Assembly (NCBI GenBank): GCA_036723975.1
Contig: DAIMGJ010000001.1
Location: 186,001 to 250,000 of the forward strand
Direction: 5' to 3'
DNA: 64,000 bases
Source: JAILEN01 sp036723975
GTDB lineage: Bacteria; Bacillota; Clostridia; Lachnospirales; Lachnospiraceae
The notes beneath the pieces are model-generated. The model saw nothing but the letters and a program-made list of their open reading frames with translations, searched no databases and was not told the DNA's origin. The stretch's first letter is position 1. Each line of letters opens with the position of its first letter. This document shows positions 41,756 to 52,753 of this stretch, in pieces. A program made the position numbers and the translations under genes.

Positions 41756-44700
41756 TTATTTTACTGTAATACTACGTGTTACGGACTTTGCTCCGTAGGT
41801 AATATTGGTACCGTCTGACTGGTACGCCTGGATGTAATAATAGTAAGTTTTTCCGCTGGTAAGATTGCGGTTTGTCCAGGTTGTGCTGGTAGCCGGAATA
41901 TCAGCAATACGCTTAAAGGTTCCGTTGGCACTGTCACTTCTGTAAATAGAGTAACCGCTGGCTCCGCTGCTTGCCACGCTCCAGCTTAACTGCGCCATTC
42001 CCGTTGCAGGAGAGGTCAACAGATAATCCGGTGTGGTAACAAAGGTCTTTCCGGAGGTGGAAGTGCTAAGTCCGTAGTACTTGGTTCCTCCCACGGTTAC
42101 ATAGGTACGAACCTTAACTTCATACGGAGTAGACGCACTCAATCCGCTAATGGTGTAGCTTGTGGATGTGGTAGTTGCCTTCTTTGTGCTGCCGTTTACG
42201 GAGTAGGTAATTTCATATCCGTCTACATGGTTCGCACGAGTCCACATTACTACCAACTGGGAATCAGAAATTCCGTAAGCCTTTACACCCTGCATTCTTG
42301 GAGCCTGAATCGTAAAGTGAAGGGTTCTGCTTCCCGTAAAGTTATTCTTTCCTGCGATTACAACATCTGCAACACCCGGATTTACATTATTTGAATATGT
42401 AATTGAGCAGTTGTCAGATGCAAGTTCTTTTCCGTCCCAAACCACAGTTACCGGCGGGTACAACTTAGATCCCGTATAGGTATCGTTCTGTAAGTTGGAA
42501 ATCTTGCAGGTATTAATATTTCTCGGAACAATCTTATAGGTTGTTGTAAGGCTCTTTTCTTCCGTGGAATTTACAGTCGCAATCACAGCCTTCATAGTTA
42601 CGGTTCCCACGTTTACACATTCGGTTCCGTCCGCACCGGAGGTATACACAACGGAAGCAGCAGGAATCTCGTTTCCGGCAGCGTCCTTTACAACAGGTTG
42701 CGGCTTAATCGCCTTACCCGTATAGGTGTACTCATTGGCAACACCGGTTATTTTCAAAAGGCTGATATCATCAACCACATTAAAGGTCTTTGTTACCGGA
42801 CCGTTTCGATAATAGGTCTGGTCTTCTGCTTCAATTACCACGGTACCGGAGGTCGTAAAGCTATCATTTGAGTACACGTTTGTTACTCTAAATTGACCCT
42901 CAGTAACGACATTACCGCTTTCATCCAGCTCTGTCTGTACCAAAGTTTTTCCTGCACAAACAACCGTTGGCTTCGGTGTCGGTGTAGTTGAGGAATCGCC
43001 GGTATAGAAGCTGTCTCCGATGGTAATGGTTGTGGTTGCAGCAGCTAAGTTTCCGTAAATTACGAAGCTCTTTTCCAAGGTTCCTGCGTAATTATTCTTT
43101 CCGGTAATGGTAACTTTTCCGTCACCAACTTCTTTGTTCTCATCATAGGTAACGGTGTAATCTGTTCCCTGAACCAAGGTGTTTCCGCAATCATCTTTTA
43201 CGGTTTCCACCGGCTTAATCTGATTTCCGGTCCATTCCACAGCCGTAGCATCTAATTTTAAGGATCCCTTTGTGGCTTCATCGGACAAGGATCTCGGTTC
43301 AATTACAAAGCTTGTAGTCTTGGTATAAGAGCCCTCATAGTTTCCGGTTAACGTAACCGTAGCCACTACAGGATCGGTTGTACTTCCCGCCTTATTGTTA
43401 TTGGACGAATAAGCTACGGTATAGTCTGTACCTTCCACAAGAGGAACGCTTTCACTGATTTCCGTATCATATACGACGACTCCCGGTTTTACACCGCCAC
43501 CCATTGCCTGTAATGCTGCAGCACCCGGATATACGGTAGTGTAGTATCCTGCACTGTTTTTCGGCAAGTTTGGAGTTACGGTAATCTTGGACAAATCCGG
43601 AGTCTTTTGATGAATCTCATAGTCCGCAGTCGCTGATCCGTAATATGCCCCGGTTCCCTTTACCGTAACGGTCTTTGTGCCTGCACTTGTGCAGTCATCC
43701 GACCACTCGATGGTGTAATCCGTATTTTCCGCCAGAGTCTCAGTTCCCTTCTTTACAACAACACTTGGCTTTTGAACCTGTCCGTTGTAATCAAACTCAT
43801 CCGGTGTCAAAGTAACCGTTGCATCAGAAATATCCGTTCCGATATTGTATGTTGCCTTAATCGTATCCGAATAGTTTCCTTTACCGGTGATTACAATAGC
43901 CGGTGCCGCATTCGGATCATCCTTGGATGCGGAAGCGGTATTGTTTTCGTAAGTGAAGGTATAATCTGTGCCTTCCTGTAAAGTATATGGGTTTCCGGGA
44001 TGATCCGTAGAAACATCCTTTATTGTAAGGGTCGGCGTTACCGGATTTCCATTGTTATACGGCATATTCGGCCAATTCGGATCCGCGAAAGTAATCTCGT
44101 ACTTATCCAAAACCAGATCGTCTTTATCTTCCGTTACCGGCGTCTTTCCTTCGGACAGCGCCAATTCCTTCGGATTAATCTTAAAGGATTCCGCTACTGT
44201 ACCCTCATAAGAGCCTGCTCCCGAAAGTTCAATGGCGTAAGTTCCGGCATCTTTCATTTCGCCGGCACTATAGGCAATGGTATAATCCGTAGGATAAGTT
44301 AAATTCTTCTTTACGGTAGAACCGTCTGCCTTTGTACAGGTAATCTGAACCGTTAATATACTTGCATAATTAACAGCAGCTCCCGTATATTCAGTTTCCG
44401 TCACATCTGCTTTAATAGATGTGGAACGAAGGTTGGCCTTTACCACTTCGTATTTTGGAGTTGTATTATCTCCCAAAGTACCGGTGTAGTTTCCGGTACC
44501 TTCTACCCAGATATATCCCGGGTCGCCAACATAAACGGCATCCGTTGTTGTCTTTACGGTATAATCCGTATTCTTTACCAACTCACGCTCGGCACCGCTG
44601 GTGGTGGTTTCTACCACCTTGTAGTCTGCATATACCGGCTCTCCGCCGTTATACGGAACTTTATCCGTGGTTAATACAATACTGCAAGTATTAATATTCT

Positions 44701-47700
44701 TTGGAGAAATCGTAAAGTACTTTGTAACCGTTCCGGTATAATTTCCGGTTCCCGTAACAGTCACATAAGGCGCTTTTGAAGAATTAAATCCTGTATCTCC
44801 TTCACTTATAGTATAAGCATTTTTATTGGTTGAAGCTCCACCATAAACAACCTTATAATCGGTGCCCAATGTCAGAGTTTTTAACCCGTCAGTACATGTA
44901 ACTTCAGGTTTTATCACTTCGCCTGTATAAGTTGCCGAACCGGAACCCGAGGTCCAGTCAACCATGCTATCCGTCAATTCAATGGCCTTTACCTGATAAG
45001 ATACCTGTTTTGTGGAATAACTAAACTCAGGTTTCGGATCCAGCTGAAGAATCTTTTGTCCCACGCTGATATAATCATCCCCCGGGAATGATAATACATA
45101 ATCCGTATCTACTCGCAAGGTCTCGGTTGAACCATTTTCTTTTGGATATTTCACCGTTACTTTTGTCTTATCCGGCTGTTTTGATGTACCATCGTAAGTA
45201 AACGGATCTTCCGTAACTGTCACACTAACCTTACTTAGATCATACAAAATATAATATGCCAGACGATCCGTATCAGTAGGATAAGAGTTTTTATCGTAAT
45301 TTCCTACAAAATAGCCGGTAGATTTTGCAGCAAATGAAACAAACACTTTACTGCCGACTCTTGTTGTATCGCCCTCATATGCTTCTGTATAATCCGTGTA
45401 TTTCGTCAAATATTCATTGTTGTAACTCAACCTTAAATCAGGTGTTACGGTCTGTCCGGTATAGGCATAAGTATGCTTTGTATTATTTGCAGAATCCGTA
45501 TAAGAAATCCATCCGGAAACCACAGCATCCTTAAGATATCCCTTTGCAATTACCTGATAGGTTCTTGAACCCGTAAAGTACGGACTCTTACCCGTCACAG
45601 TAACGGATGCAATACCCGGATTTGTTAATTTCTTTGTCGTTACCGTGAAAAACTGCTCATCATAATCCAAGGTATCCGAGCCAAAGTATAACTTAATATT
45701 TGTCTTATCAAATTCGGATTCATAGGTATTCTGATCTCGATTGATCATATAAACCTTATTGGTTAAATCTTCCGTACCATCCTTGGCTTCAATTAAAGCA
45801 GTATCAAGATTACCTACAATCTTATAAGTCTTTGTAACAATCGGTGTTGTATCGTAATTATGACCATCTTTAAATTGAACGTTAATCGTATACAGACCCG
45901 GAAGCTTGTAAGAAACCGGTGAGTTCGTTGTTAATCCACTCGGTGTCGTATAAGTTACGGTCAAATCATACCAGCTGGAATCAATGGCACTGTTATTTCC
46001 CTCATAGAAAACCTCTACCGGGAAGTCCACACCTGCCTGATGAGCATTCGTATCGTACGTAAAAGCATCCTTATCAATCTTGATGGTTACCTTATCTGCA
46101 GATACCTCCATTGGTTTAATAGCAAAGCTTCCGTAGATTTTCTCTCCGGCAAAGTTTCCGGACAAGGTAATGGTAAAGTAATAGGTCTTTGCATCCTTTG
46201 GAATCTCTTCCGAACCGGTAGGTATTCCACTGGCATCCGTTGCCGTATAGTAGTTTACACTATAAGCAGTTCCGTAATTCATTTTCTTTCCGCCAAAGAA
46301 CAGGCTCCAAGTTCCATCCTGGAACGGGTTTACATTGTTTCCCGTATAAGAAAGAATCTTCTTGGTAGACGGATAGGTATAAATTGTATCTCCGTCATCA
46401 TCCTTACCCTCAATCTGCGCGCGGATATTCTCATTTACACTTGGTCCGATTTTAATAGTGGAAACATCGCCGGTTTTAATCTTTGCCTTACGTGTCACAC
46501 TGTCACTTGTAAAGTTACTGTTTGTAAAGGTAATTGCTACATCAGTATTTCCCGAATCCGGTCCAATGGTTGTAGGAGCAATCGTATAATCAGTTCCCTT
46601 TGTAAGAACAATCGTCTTATCCGCATCCAAAAGGGAAGATTTTCCCTCTGAAACCAACGCAGAAGCAGACATAGATAGGTCAAACTTCAACTGTCCGTAG
46701 GGTTCAATCTCAAGCCCCGTGTACTCGTAATCATCTGTATCGGTACTTGTAACATATTCATCCGTTGTAAAGTATTTTTTCTTATACTCACTTGAAAGTT
46801 TTGAAACATTAAACGGTACTACGTTATAGGTAAACCGAACCGTTCCGTAATAATCCGGGTTGTTTTCCACTGCTTCAACGGTAACCGTTACCCGGCTTCC
46901 GGCTGCATAACCATCACCATTCTCACAGCTATAAGAAACCTTGTAATTACCGGTTCCCGCAGTTGCATCATATTCTGAAAGTGCCGCACCTCCGTTTGCT
47001 TCCAACACAATCTTTGGTCTGGCATTTCCCACATAGTACATAACAAAACTGTCTCTTCCGTTTGCAAAATCGCTTGCAACGGCAGATGTGGTGGTAGAAA
47101 CCATCTGAGCACCTTCAAACAAATTCTGTAAACCGGACTCACCCACATGACCGTATTTTAAGTTTACTTTTGTTCCATCTGCTAAAGATGTACCGATGTC
47201 ATAATTAACAACAAAGCTTCCGGTATAGTTTCCCTTACCGGAAATCGTAGCATGCTTCGGTCCTGCAGTACCGTTATAAGTTGCACCATCTGCAGATGCA
47301 CTATCACCCCAGGTAATCTCATAATCGTCAGCAGATAACGTCTTTGATCCGTCTTGAACAATAATTGAAGTCGCACTTCCGGATCCGGTCGTTTCCCAAG
47401 TAATTCCCGTAGCAGCTGTAGTTCCGTCTCCAAGACTCTTACGCGAAATTTTAAAGCAAAGGGTTACGGTCTGTCCGCTATAATTTCCTTTACCTTTCAA
47501 AACAACCTTTGCGTTTGCCGTATCACTTGCAGCGATATTATTTGAAAAGCTCTTTGTATAATCTTTTCCAAGAGTTAGCTTTGTATCACCGTCATAAAGC
47601 GCTTCTGTAGGATATACCTGTGATCCGGTATAATCCACTATCAATGGTTCGCCGGGAGTAATTGTAGCGGTTCCGGCAGCATCTGCCTCCGTCGGTGTGC

Positions 47701-50416
47701 CATAGTCAATTCCACCCAAAGTAAAGCGAACACTTCCGATGAATGTTTTCGCTTTAATATTAAACGGTGCAGACGTGGTTCCGGTAAGGTTATTCTTTCC
47801 CCTAATATTTACTGTAGCCGTTCCCACTTCTTTATTATCACTATATGATGTAATCGTATAATTCTCCGGATCGATTGTTACACCTGCCGCAGTTTTTACA
47901 ACAACGGACGGTTCCTGTGCAGAACCGGTGTAATACAAATCGTTTCCGTCGTTTACGATAATTTCACGATTATTTTCATTACTGATATCCAAAGCCGTAA
48001 TGTCGAAAGCGGCTTTCTCTACCGTACCGGAATAGTTTCCTGTAAACGTAATGGTAGCCTTAGCTGTTCCCACATCCGTGTTGTTTGAATATTCAACGGA
48101 ATAATCTCCCTTATAGCCTGAAGCAGACTCGTTGTATTTTGTGAGAGATACCCAATTGCTTGCACTCTTTTTATACTGAATATCAATCGCCGTCGGTGTA
48201 ATCGCTTCTCCGGTGTAGGTTACGGAACCTGGCGTTACGGAATTAACCTTAATTGTTGAAGATGTAACGTTTATCGGTTTAATGGTAAAGTATACAAAAG
48301 TTTCCTGATTTGCATAATCATTTTTACCGATAATCTTTACCTTTGCCTTTGTTGATGCATTCGTATTATCCGAATAATCAACCACATAATCGCCGGTCTG
48401 AGTACTGTCATCATATTCATCCAGAATCGTGCCACCTAACGTTACGTTATTTACCACCGGTTCTACAGCTGTTCCGCTATATGTCTTCTTGTTATAACCG
48501 GTATCTCCTTCACCTGACGCGGTATATCTTGATTCAATTGTAATTTCCGCATCACGTAAATCTTTATAGATGGTAAAGTGCTGTGCGCTTGTTCTACCCC
48601 TATAATTTCCGATTCCGGAAATGTAGTAAGTAGCTACTCCCACGTTTGTATTATTACTGTAAGAAATCTTAAAATCCTGACCCGCAGTAAGTGTTATGCT
48701 GGTTGAGGAATTCGGTTTATATGTAATTGTAGGAACCGGAGTCAATGCTTCACCGGTATGTCTTTGTCTTTCAATGCTGGAAATCGTAATCTTGTCAGAT
48801 GTAATCGGAACCTGACTGATTACGTATTCACTTGTAATGGAAGATCCTGCATAATTACCCAATCCGTTTACAACAACTTCATAAGTACCGCAATCTGTAG
48901 GATCATCTTCATAAACAACTTCATAATCCCTGCCCACACTCAAATCAGTCAGGGCTGTTCCTGTAGTTGCGTCCAACAATGTCACGTCCGGTTTAATTTT
49001 AGAGCCGGTATAAGTTTGATTTCCGATTTCCTGGATAACAGCAACATCCGCAATATCAAGAATCACACCGCTTGAACCGGAAGCATTATAGGTATAACTA
49101 AAGGTACGGGTAGGAGATTCTAAATAGTTACCTTTTCCCTTTACCGTAATCTCATAGGTAAAGTAAGAACCTGTGGTGCCTGTTTGAGAAATATCTGCCA
49201 CTTCAAAATCTGTGCCCAAAGACAAAGAACCTGCTACACCGGCAGTTACGGTCCTTGACGTAACATCTATAGTATATGAACCGGCAGCAAATACACTTTC
49301 CGCCGGAAGTTCAATCTGATTAACGGTATAATTTCCACTCCAGCTAAAGCCTGCATATGTACCAACACCCGTAATCGTAATCGGGTACGTACCGGCACTG
49401 TCGGTTGCAGAAATCGCTTCACGGCTGATAGTATAATCGTTCCCTCGTGTTAATCCGGTCACACCGAAAACAGTTGTTAGGTCTACCGCCACACCATAGT
49501 TGGATGAGGTTGCAGTCTGCGTTACTTCCAAAACCTTTACAGTTATGGTTTTTGATGCAGTTCCGCATTCCGCCTTCAATGTCATTTCTCCGGCAACATC
49601 TCCGTGAACGGTTAATGACGTACCGGAAGTAATTACGGTTGCAGACGGAGTGACCGTTGCAACACTAGACGCATCTGTCTCAGTAATGGTTATAGATCTT
49701 GAAACGGAGGAATCAATGGTCGGTGTTAATACAATATTATCACCACTTGCAACCCATACGGTATCGCCACAAGCGGCGCCATCTTTCATCCAGGCAATGG
49801 CACCATTATAATATGACTCACCGGAAGAAATATCATCGCCAAAACCGGCTACACAAACAGCGCTTCCGCTGGAGGTATAACCGCCATCGTTAGCATTCGT
49901 CTTAAATCCTGCCTCATAGGTAGAAGCGCCATTTCCGTAATAATAAATCTGATTTGAAGTAGATTCGGCAGTTGTTGTCAACGTAAACACTGCAACTGCA
50001 TACTCATTTGAACCTAAAAAGATTTCACTTCCGCTGGGAGCTGCAAAAGTCCAAATCTCATAACCTTCTGATTCGCTCGATATAGAACCCACCCCCCAAT
50101 CCATAGGAGTCACGGTTCCAATCTCGCCAAGGCTGGAGATACCCTTATAAATCTTGACACTTGCGTTTCTGGTTTGTCCGTCGATTTTCTTCAACTGAAT
50201 CTGTAGAGATGTCAATTGTTTTACGCATCCGTCAGACGCCGTCGACTTTACAACCTGCGCAATGGAACCCTCGCTGGAAACCCAGCTTGTGGTGTCCGTA
50301 TCAAATGCCTTTCCTTTTAATGTAAATGCACTCCAATCGAATTTCGCTGATGTTGCCACCATGGCAAGCACTAATACAAGCGCTGAAATCCTTTTGATCA
50401 TCGGCCATTTCTTCAT
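41756..50416 (-). CDS. Giant repeat-rich secreted adhesin-like protein
   Basis: 2,886 residues, start at 50416 set by GGAGGAG before the ATG. A signal peptide (MKKWPMIKRISALVLVLAMV) is followed by an N-terminal region of about 200 residues that I cannot assign and a BIG2-like unit near 250-310. Then come roughly 25 Ig-like/MBG-type repeats of 75-100 residues. Each has a pattern such as YTG-x-x-I-x-P, G-x-DYTV-x-Y-x-NN and G-x-GNY-x-G. The last about 190 residues are two fibronectin type III domains. No LPXTG-type signal or transmembrane tail is seen at the C-terminus, so the attachment mode is unclear. Probably surface adhesion or matrix. Confidence 0.85.
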   Translation of the reverse strand: MKKWPMIKRISALVLVLAMVATSAKFDWSAFTLKGKAFDTDTTSWVSSEGSIAQVVKSTASDGCVKQLTSLQIQLKKIDGQTRNASVKIYKGISSLGEIGTVTPMDWGVGSISSESEGYEIWTFAAPSGSEIFLGSNEYAVAVFTLTTTAESTSNQIYYYGNGASTYEAGFKTNANDGGYTSSGSAVCVAGFGDDISSGESYYNGAIAWMKDGAACGDTVWVASGDNIVLTPTIDSSVSRSITITETDASSVATVTPSATVITSGTSLTVHGDVAGEMTLKAECGTASKTITVKVLEVTQTATSSNYGVAVDLTTVFGVTGLTRGNDYTISREAISATDSAGTYPITITGVGTYAGFSWSGNYTVNQIELPAESVFAAGSYTIDVTSRTVTAGVAGSLSLGTDFEVADISQTGTTGSYFTYEITVKGKGNYLESPTRTFSYTYNASGSSGVILDIADVAVIQEIGNQTYTGSKIKPDVTLLDATTGTALTDLSVGRDYEVVYEDDPTDCGTYEVVVNGLGNYAGSSITSEYVISQVPITSDKITISSIERQRHTGEALTPVPTITYKPNSSTSITLTAGQDFKISYSNNTNVGVATYYISGIGNYRGRTSAQHFTIYKDLRDAEITIESRYTASGEGDTGYNKKTYSGTAVEPVVNNVTLGGTILDEYDDSTQTGDYVVDYSDNTNASTKAKVKIIGKNDYANQETFVYFTIKPINVTSSTIKVNSVTPGSVTYTGEAITPTAIDIQYKKSASNWVSLTKYNESASGYKGDYSVEYSNNTDVGTAKATITFTGNYSGTVEKAAFDITALDISNENNREIIVNDGNDLYYTGSAQEPSVVVKTAAGVTIDPENYTITSYSDNKEVGTATVNIRGKNNLTGTTSAPFNIKAKTFIGSVRFTLGGIDYGTPTEADAAGTATITPGEPLIVDYTGSQVYPTEALYDGDTKLTLGKDYTKSFSNNIAASDTANAKVVLKGKGNYSGQTVTLCFKISRKSLGDGTTAATGITWETTGSGSATSIIVQDGSKTLSADDYEITWGDSASADGATYNGTAGPKHATISGKGNYTGSFVVNYDIGTSLADGTKVNLKYGHVGESGLQNLFEGAQMVSTTTSAVASDFANGRDSFVMYYVGNARPKIVLEANGGAALSEYDATAGTGNYKVSYSCENGDGYAAGSRVTVTVEAVENNPDYYGTVRFTYNVVPFNVSKLSSEYKKKYFTTDEYVTSTDTDDYEYTGLEIEPYGQLKFDLSMSASALVSEGKSSLLDADKTIVLTKGTDYTIAPTTIGPDSGNTDVAITFTNSNFTSDSVTRKAKIKTGDVSTIKIGPSVNENIRAQIEGKDDDGDTIYTYPSTKKILSYTGNNVNPFQDGTWSLFFGGKKMNYGTAYSVNYYTATDASGIPTGSEEIPKDAKTYYFTITLSGNFAGEKIYGSFAIKPMEVSADKVTIKIDKDAFTYDTNAHQAGVDFPVEVFYEGNNSAIDSSWYDLTVTYTTPSGLTTNSPVSYKLPGLYTINVQFKDGHNYDTTPIVTKTYKIVGNLDTALIEAKDGTEDLTNKVYMINRDQNTYESEFDKTNIKLYFGSDTLDYDEQFFTVTTKKLTNPGIASVTVTGKSPYFTGSRTYQVIAKGYLKDAVVSGWISYTDSANNTKHTYAYTGQTVTPDLRLSYNNEYLTKYTDYTEAYEGDTTRVGSKVFVSFAAKSTGYFVGNYDKNSYPTDTDRLAYYILYDLSKVSVTVTEDPFTYDGTSKQPDKTKVTVKYPKENGSTETLRVDTDYVLSFPGDDYISVGQKILQLDPKPEFSYSTKQVSYQVKAIELTDSMVDWTSGSGSATYTGEVIKPEVTCTDGLKTLTLGTDYKVVYGGASTNKNAYTISEGDTGFNSSKAPYVTVTGTGNYTGTVTKYFTISPKNINTCSIVLTTDKVPYNGGEPVYADYKVVETTTSGAERELVKNTDYTVKTTTDAVYVGDPGYIWVEGTGNYTGTLGDNTTPKYEVVKANLRSTSIKADVTETEYTGAAVNYASILTVQITCTKADGSTVKKNLTYPTDYTIAYSAGEMKDAGTYAIELSGAGSYEGTVAESFKINPKELALSEGKTPVTEDKDDLVLDKYEITFADPNWPNMPYNNGNPVTPTLTIKDVSTDHPGNPYTLQEGTDYTFTYENNTASASKDDPNAAPAIVITGKGNYSDTIKATYNIGTDISDATVTLTPDEFDYNGQVQKPSVVVKKGTETLAENTDYTIEWSDDCTSAGTKTVTVKGTGAYYGSATADYEIHQKTPDLSKITVTPNLPKNSAGYYTTVYPGAAALQAMGGGVKPGVVVYDTEISESVPLVEGTDYTVAYSSNNNKAGSTTDPVVATVTLTGNYEGSYTKTTSFVIEPRSLSDEATKGSLKLDATAVEWTGNQIKPVETVKDDCGNTLVQGTDYTVTYDENKEVGDGKVTITGKNNYAGTLEKSFVIYGNLAAATTTITIGDSFYTGDSSTTPTPKPTVVCAGKTLVQTELDESGNVVTEGQFRVTNVYSNDSFTTSGTVVIEAEDQTYYRNGPVTKTFNVVDDISLLKITGVANEYTYTGKAIKPQPVVKDAAGNEIPAASVVYTSGADGTECVNVGTVTMKAVIATVNSTEEKSLTTTYKIVPRNINTCKISNLQNDTYTGSKLYPPVTVVWDGKELASDNCSITYSNNVNPGVADVVIAGKNNFTGSRTLHFTIQAPRMQGVKAYGISDSQLVVMWTRANHVDGYEITYSVNGSTKKATTTSTSYTISGLSASTPYEVKVRTYVTVGGTKYYGLSTSTSGKTFVTTPDYLLTSPATGMAQLSWSVASSGASGYSIYRSDSANGTFKRIADIPATSTTWTNRNLTSGKTYYYYIQAYQSDGTNITYGAKSVTRSITVK

Positions 50417-50505
50417 AAGGTTCTCCTCCCAAAAAGTACCTATCTTTATATATTTTAGTCCGTAAAAGGACATAAAATGGGCATAAAAATCCATTTCTAA
50501 ATTGT

Positions 50506-50533
50506 TTATCGGGAAAACGCTTTCAAAACTTTA
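50506..50533 (-). promoter_or_regulatory. Sigma-D (flagellar)-type promoter before the giant adhesin, with cre-like overlap
   Basis: Minus strand TAAA, 16 bases, CCCGATAA, one mismatch from the sigma-28/SigD pattern TAAA-N15-GCCGATAA. A 13-of-14 match to the CcpA site (50512-50525) lies in the spacer. No good sigma-A promoter was found in this 438-base gap, which otherwise holds repeat copy 2. Confidence 0.45.
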
Positions 50534-50554
50534 TACTTTTTTGCAAAAAAAAAT

Positions 50555-50852
50555 TGTTGCTAAGCGTAAGTGTAATTTATTAGCGAAGTATAGAGAAAAT
50601 AGCGCACAGATATTATAAATGTGTTGAAGTGGCTTGAATCTCGAACTGAGAAAAACTTAAATTATATTTTGTGCAAGAAAAGCACGAAGCGCACGGATGC
50701 GCTGAGAGCGTAGGTTAGGAACACGGATGTGACTTAACTAGCGGTGCTTTTCTTCCAAAATATAATTTCTTAGTTTTTCCAGCGAGAGATTACGACACGA
50801 AACACTTTATAATACCTGTGCGCTATATCTATATACTGTCGCTTCGCAACAG
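50555..50852. repeat. Long-hairpin dispersed repeat, copy 2 (uninterrupted)
   Basis: About 298 bp with near-matching ends (TTGCTAAGCG and CGCTTCGCAA). It is the intact form of the element at 32148-32702, lacking the nested insertion. It can fold over its whole length. It ends two bases before the stop codon of the ABC exporter gene. Confidence 0.85.
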
Positions 50853-50854
50853 CA

Positions 50855-52753
50855 TTATGCATTTACAATTTTTCCGGTATAAAGCTGGTAATAGGTTCCG
50901 CCCTCGGCGATAAGTTCTTCGTGAGAACCACGCTCGATGATGCGGCCCTGGTCTAATACCATGATACAGTCAGAGTTTCGAATGGTGGATAAGCGGTGGG
51001 CAATAACGAAGGTTGTTCGTCCGTGCATCAGCTTATCCATTCCATCCTGAACAATTTTTTCAGTTCTTGTATCGATGGAGGAAGTTGCCTCATCCAAAAT
51101 CAAAACCGGTGGGTCTGCAATGGCAGCTCGGGCAATGGCAAGAAGCTGGCGCTGTCCTTGGGATAGACTTCCTCCGTTTCCTGTAATAACCGTATTGTAT
51201 CCTTCCGGCAAACGACGAATAAATCCATCCGCATTGGCAAGCTTTGCGGCAGCCTTTACTTCTTCATCCGTGGCGTCCAATTTTCCGTAACGGATGTTAT
51301 CCGCAATGGTTCCGGTGAAAAGCTGGGTATCCTGCAACACGATTCCCAAAGAACGTCGTAAGTCCGCTTTTTTAATCTTATTGATATTGATTCCGTCGTA
51401 GCGAATCTTTCCGTCTGCAATATCATAAAAACGGTTGATTAAGTTTGTCATAGTGGTTTTTCCGGCACCGGTAGCACCTACAAAGGCAATCTTTTGGCCC
51501 GGTTCCGCAAACATTTTGATGTTATGAAGCACCGTCTTTCCGGGTACATACGCAAAATCCACATCATCAAAAACCACGTCACCCTGCTGCCACTTATAGT
51601 CTGTAGTATCGCTGTCCTTATGATAATGCTTCCACGCCCAACGTCCGGTGCGCTCCTTACATTCCACAATCCGGCCGTTTTCTTCCTTGGCATTTACCAA
51701 CATAACATATCCGTTATCCACTTCCGGTTCGGCATCAATCAAATCAAAAATTCGACCGGCACCCGCCATAGCCATAACGATGTAATTTAGCTGCTGGGAA
51801 ACCTGGTTGATTGGCATATTAAAGCTCTTATTAAAGGTTAAAAAGCTGGCCAGTTTTCCAAGGGTAAGCCCTGTCCATCCATTCAATGCCAAGGCGCCAC
51901 CCACAACTGCCACAAGGACGTAGGAAACATTTCCAATCTGTGCATTGGCCGGCATCAGAATATTGGCATAGGTATTTGCTTTTGATGCAGATTCATAAAG
52001 CTGTTCATTTAATTCCGTAAATTTCTTAATGGACTCCTCTTCGTGGTTAAATACCTTTACCACCTTTTGTCCGTTCATCATCTCTTCAATATTTCCGTTT
52101 ACGGTAGCGATATCCTTTTGCTGTTTGCCAAAGTACTTTCCTGATAAGCCGGCGATTTTTCCGGTCACTATAAACATAACCGCCACCATTAAAAGGGTTA
52201 CACCCGTAAGTGGAAGGCTTAGGCGAATCATGGAAACAAGCACTGCCACGATTGTAAGAGACGCATTAAAAATCTGCGGTATACTCTGAGAAATCAACTG
52301 TCTAAGCGTATCAATATCATTGGTATAAGTGGACATGATATCTCCGTGAGCATGGGTATCAAAATAGGAAATCGGAAGAGCTTCCATATGTTCAAACATC
52401 TGGTCACGCAACTTCTTTAAAGCTCCCTGGCCCACATATACCATTATCAAATTTTGAACGTAGGCAGCTGCCACACCGATGGCATAAAAAATGATTACCT
52501 TTCGAATAGCATAGGCTAACGGTCCAAAATCCTTAGAACCGGTTTTTAGCATAGGCGTAATATAGTCATCGATTAAAGTCTGCATAAACAACGTTCCCTG
52601 CACGTTTGCAAGTACGCTTATAATAATACAGACCGCCACAGCCAAAAACTGGAATTTATAGTTCTCAAATAAAAACTGAAATACACGCTTTAAGGCGTCA
52701 GAGTTTTTCTTAAAATCATCTTTGGATAATTTTTTTCTCGGTGCTTTTGGCAT
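50855..52753 (-). CDS. ABC exporter subunit with canonical ATPase site (permease-ATPase fusion)
   Basis: 632-residue half transporter. Six membrane helices (about 30-330) precede an ATPase domain with Walker A GATGAGKTT (about 427-435), signature LSQGQRQ, Walker B LILDEATSSID with the catalytic Glu, and the H-loop AHRLST. A stretch of about 45 residues is inserted between the membrane part and the ATPase (near 345-390). It starts directly at the end of the second half-transporter gene, so the two form a heterodimer of the LmrCD/BmrCD type. Substrate likely drugs, lipids or peptides. Confidence 0.9.
   Translation of the reverse strand: MPKAPRKKLSKDDFKKNSDALKRVFQFLFENYKFQFLAVAVCIIISVLANVQGTLFMQTLIDDYITPMLKTGSKDFGPLAYAIRKVIIFYAIGVAAAYVQNLIMVYVGQGALKKLRDQMFEHMEALPISYFDTHAHGDIMSTYTNDIDTLRQLISQSIPQIFNASLTIVAVLVSMIRLSLPLTGVTLLMVAVMFIVTGKIAGLSGKYFGKQQKDIATVNGNIEEMMNGQKVVKVFNHEEESIKKFTELNEQLYESASKANTYANILMPANAQIGNVSYVLVAVVGGALALNGWTGLTLGKLASFLTFNKSFNMPINQVSQQLNYIVMAMAGAGRIFDLIDAEPEVDNGYVMLVNAKEENGRIVECKERTGRWAWKHYHKDSDTTDYKWQQGDVVFDDVDFAYVPGKTVLHNIKMFAEPGQKIAFVGATGAGKTTMTNLINRFYDIADGKIRYDGININKIKKADLRRSLGIVLQDTQLFTGTIADNIRYGKLDATDEEVKAAAKLANADGFIRRLPEGYNTVITGNGGSLSQGQRQLLAIARAAIADPPVLILDEATSSIDTRTEKIVQDGMDKLMHGRTTFVIAHRLSTIRNSDCIMVLDQGRIIERGSHEELIAEGGTYYQLYTGKIVNA

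Noticed and set aside
46040..46651. 203-codon plus-strand open frame within the giant adhesin gene
   Set aside because: Arises from the complement of the repetitive adhesin sequence; composition follows that of the repeats.
41756..50416. CRISPR or tandem DNA repeat array
   Set aside because: Repeats are at protein level, diverged in DNA and in frame throughout; no regular spacer pattern.
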